From assembly GCA_947176605.1 (NCBI GenBank), contig CAMWRH010000003.1:1-64000 (forward strand): DNA of 64,000 bases. The letters run 5' to 3'. The DNA is from an uncultured Porphyromonadaceae bacterium. Lineage in GTDB: Bacteria > Bacteroidota > Bacteroidia > Bacteroidales > Muribaculaceae. Position 1 is the stretch's first letter, and every line of letters starts with the position of its first letter. The translations under genes and the position numbers were made by a program. Under the pieces are notes generated by a model. That model saw only the letters and a list, made by a program, of their open reading frames with translations, had not been told where the DNA came from and ran no database searches. Of this stretch, positions 63,270 through 64,000 are shown piece by piece.

Positions 63270-63872
63270 TCACCCGGCGCCGAGGGTGATCGTCACCCCC
63301 TCGGTCTTGCCCATTTTGCCGAGCAGCTCGGCGCTATGGTCGGCCCGCATCAGGAGCCGAAGCGCGCATACCATGTCAAAGGATTGCTCCACTATCTCGG
63401 TGTCGCTTTCCTTTATGATGCGCATCACTCCGTCGAGGCTGATGTAGGGTACCTCTACCCTGACCTCTGTCATGCGGTGCATCTCTTTGCGGCCGGCCTC
63501 GTCGAGTGCCAGGCATGCGGCCTCGCGGTAGGCTGTGATCAGTCCGGAGGTGCCGAGCTTTATGCCGCCGAAGTAGCGCACCACTACCACGAGCACATCC
63601 GTCACGCCGTGACTGCGGATCTGCCCAAGTATCGGCTTGCCGGCTGTGCCCGAGGGCTCGCCGTTGTCGTTGAGCTGCCAGTCGGCCATGTCGGGGCCAA
63701 GCATGTAGGCCCAGCATACGTGGCGGGCGTCATGGTAGGCGTTCTGGTATTCCTTGATGCGGTCGCGGGCATCGGCGGCGTCGGCCACCGGCATTGCAAA
63801 TGCCAGGAAACGGCTCATTTTCTCGCGGTACTGCCCCTCGCCTGCGCGGGCTATGTGATAGTAGGTATCCAT
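63270..63872 (-). CDS. YigZ/IMPACT family protein
   Basis: This 200-residue protein has the two-domain YigZ layout. The N-terminal IMPACT domain shows KEYQNAYHDARHVCWAYML, NDNGEPSGTAGKPILGQI and VVVRYFGGIKLGTSGL. The small C-terminal ferredoxin-like domain (~residues 140-200) begins VRVEVPYISLDGVMR. Related proteins are tied to translation control, but no activity is established here. The last 128 bp of the window after it hold nothing recognisable. Confidence 0.93.
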   Translation of the reverse strand: MDTYYHIARAGEGQYREKMSRFLAFAMPVADAADARDRIKEYQNAYHDARHVCWAYMLGPDMADWQLNDNGEPSGTAGKPILGQIRSHGVTDVLVVVVRYFGGIKLGTSGLITAYREAACLALDEAGRKEMHRMTEVRVEVPYISLDGVMRIIKESDTEIVEQSFDMVCALRLLMRADHSAELLGKMGKTEGVTITLGAG

Positions 63873-64000
63873 GTGGTAGGGTAAATGGGAAGTGCCGCCG
63901 CTACCGCCTGATCTGCGGCCGGCGACACTTCCTTAACGTGTGGACGGGGGTGGAAATTGCATCCCTGCCGATGCGGCGCCACTTCCATGGAGCGGGTTCA

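Overview
The window looks like chromosomal DNA from a Bacteroidales bacterium, most probably a gut member of the Muribaculaceae. The evidence is as follows. The GC content is moderately high. Promoters follow the Bacteroidetes pattern (TTTG, 19-20 bp, TAnnTTTG) and Shine-Dalgarno sites are nearly absent. There are phylum-typical genes: DUF4494, DUF4492 beside cydAB, an ExbB/ExbD/ExbD/TonB block, a BioG-BioC fusion, Omp28-like protein, and a 29-residue COX24-like basic protein. The family assignment is inference; no 16S rRNA is present.

Layout. 0-4.6 kb: rpsP, prfA, a small membrane protein, and an overlapping pair (sugar-1-phosphate nucleotidyltransferase plus a kinase fused to a RapZ C-terminal domain) that resembles the MurU/AmgK cell-wall sugar salvage branch. 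4.7-13.1 kb: pgk, then an energy-transduction cluster (ExbB, two ExbDs, TonB, a small membrane protein, a PstS-like lipoprotein, a TPR protein). 13.4-15.9 kb: an AT-richer accessory island of lipoproteins with a recent 597-bp tandem duplication and gene remnants. 16-19.3 kb: glyA-bioD, a DEDD exonuclease and a small membrane protein. 19.3-19.8 kb: no protein gene, but a well-formed minus-strand promoter, hairpin terminator and palindrome that suggest an unannotated small RNA. 19.8-29.3 kb: lpxH with a MIP18-type Fe-S assembly protein on the minus strand, then two beta-barrel proteins, priA, bioA, bioF and bioG-bioC on the plus strand. With bioD upstream, the window holds all of biotin synthesis except bioB. 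29.3-33.2 kb: two large secreted proteins. 33.4-44.2 kb, minus strand: pyruvate:ferredoxin oxidoreductase, a DbpA-like helicase, recG, ispD, fabG, fabH-like and a TetR regulator. 44.65 kb: an initiator tRNA. 45-54.4 kb, minus strand: a paralogous secreted pair, a pseudouridine synthase, an OmpA-family porin-like protein, transketolase, a sugar MFS transporter, YggS and DUF4494. 54.7-60.7 kb, plus strand: DUF4492-cydA-cydB, a split chromate transporter and folC. 60.9-63.9 kb, minus strand: RNase G, the COX24-like protein, HU and a YigZ protein.

Most of the window is core metabolism and information processing (glycolysis, one-carbon and biotin metabolism, isoprenoid and fatty acid synthesis, bd oxidase, ribosome function). 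The parts least explained by known annotation are the kinase-RapZ fusion, the Ton-type cluster that ends in a PstS-like lipoprotein, the candidate small RNA with a palindrome shared with the exbB upstream region, and the duplicated lipoprotein locus. I saw no CRISPR array, complete insertion sequence, prophage or conjugation gene.
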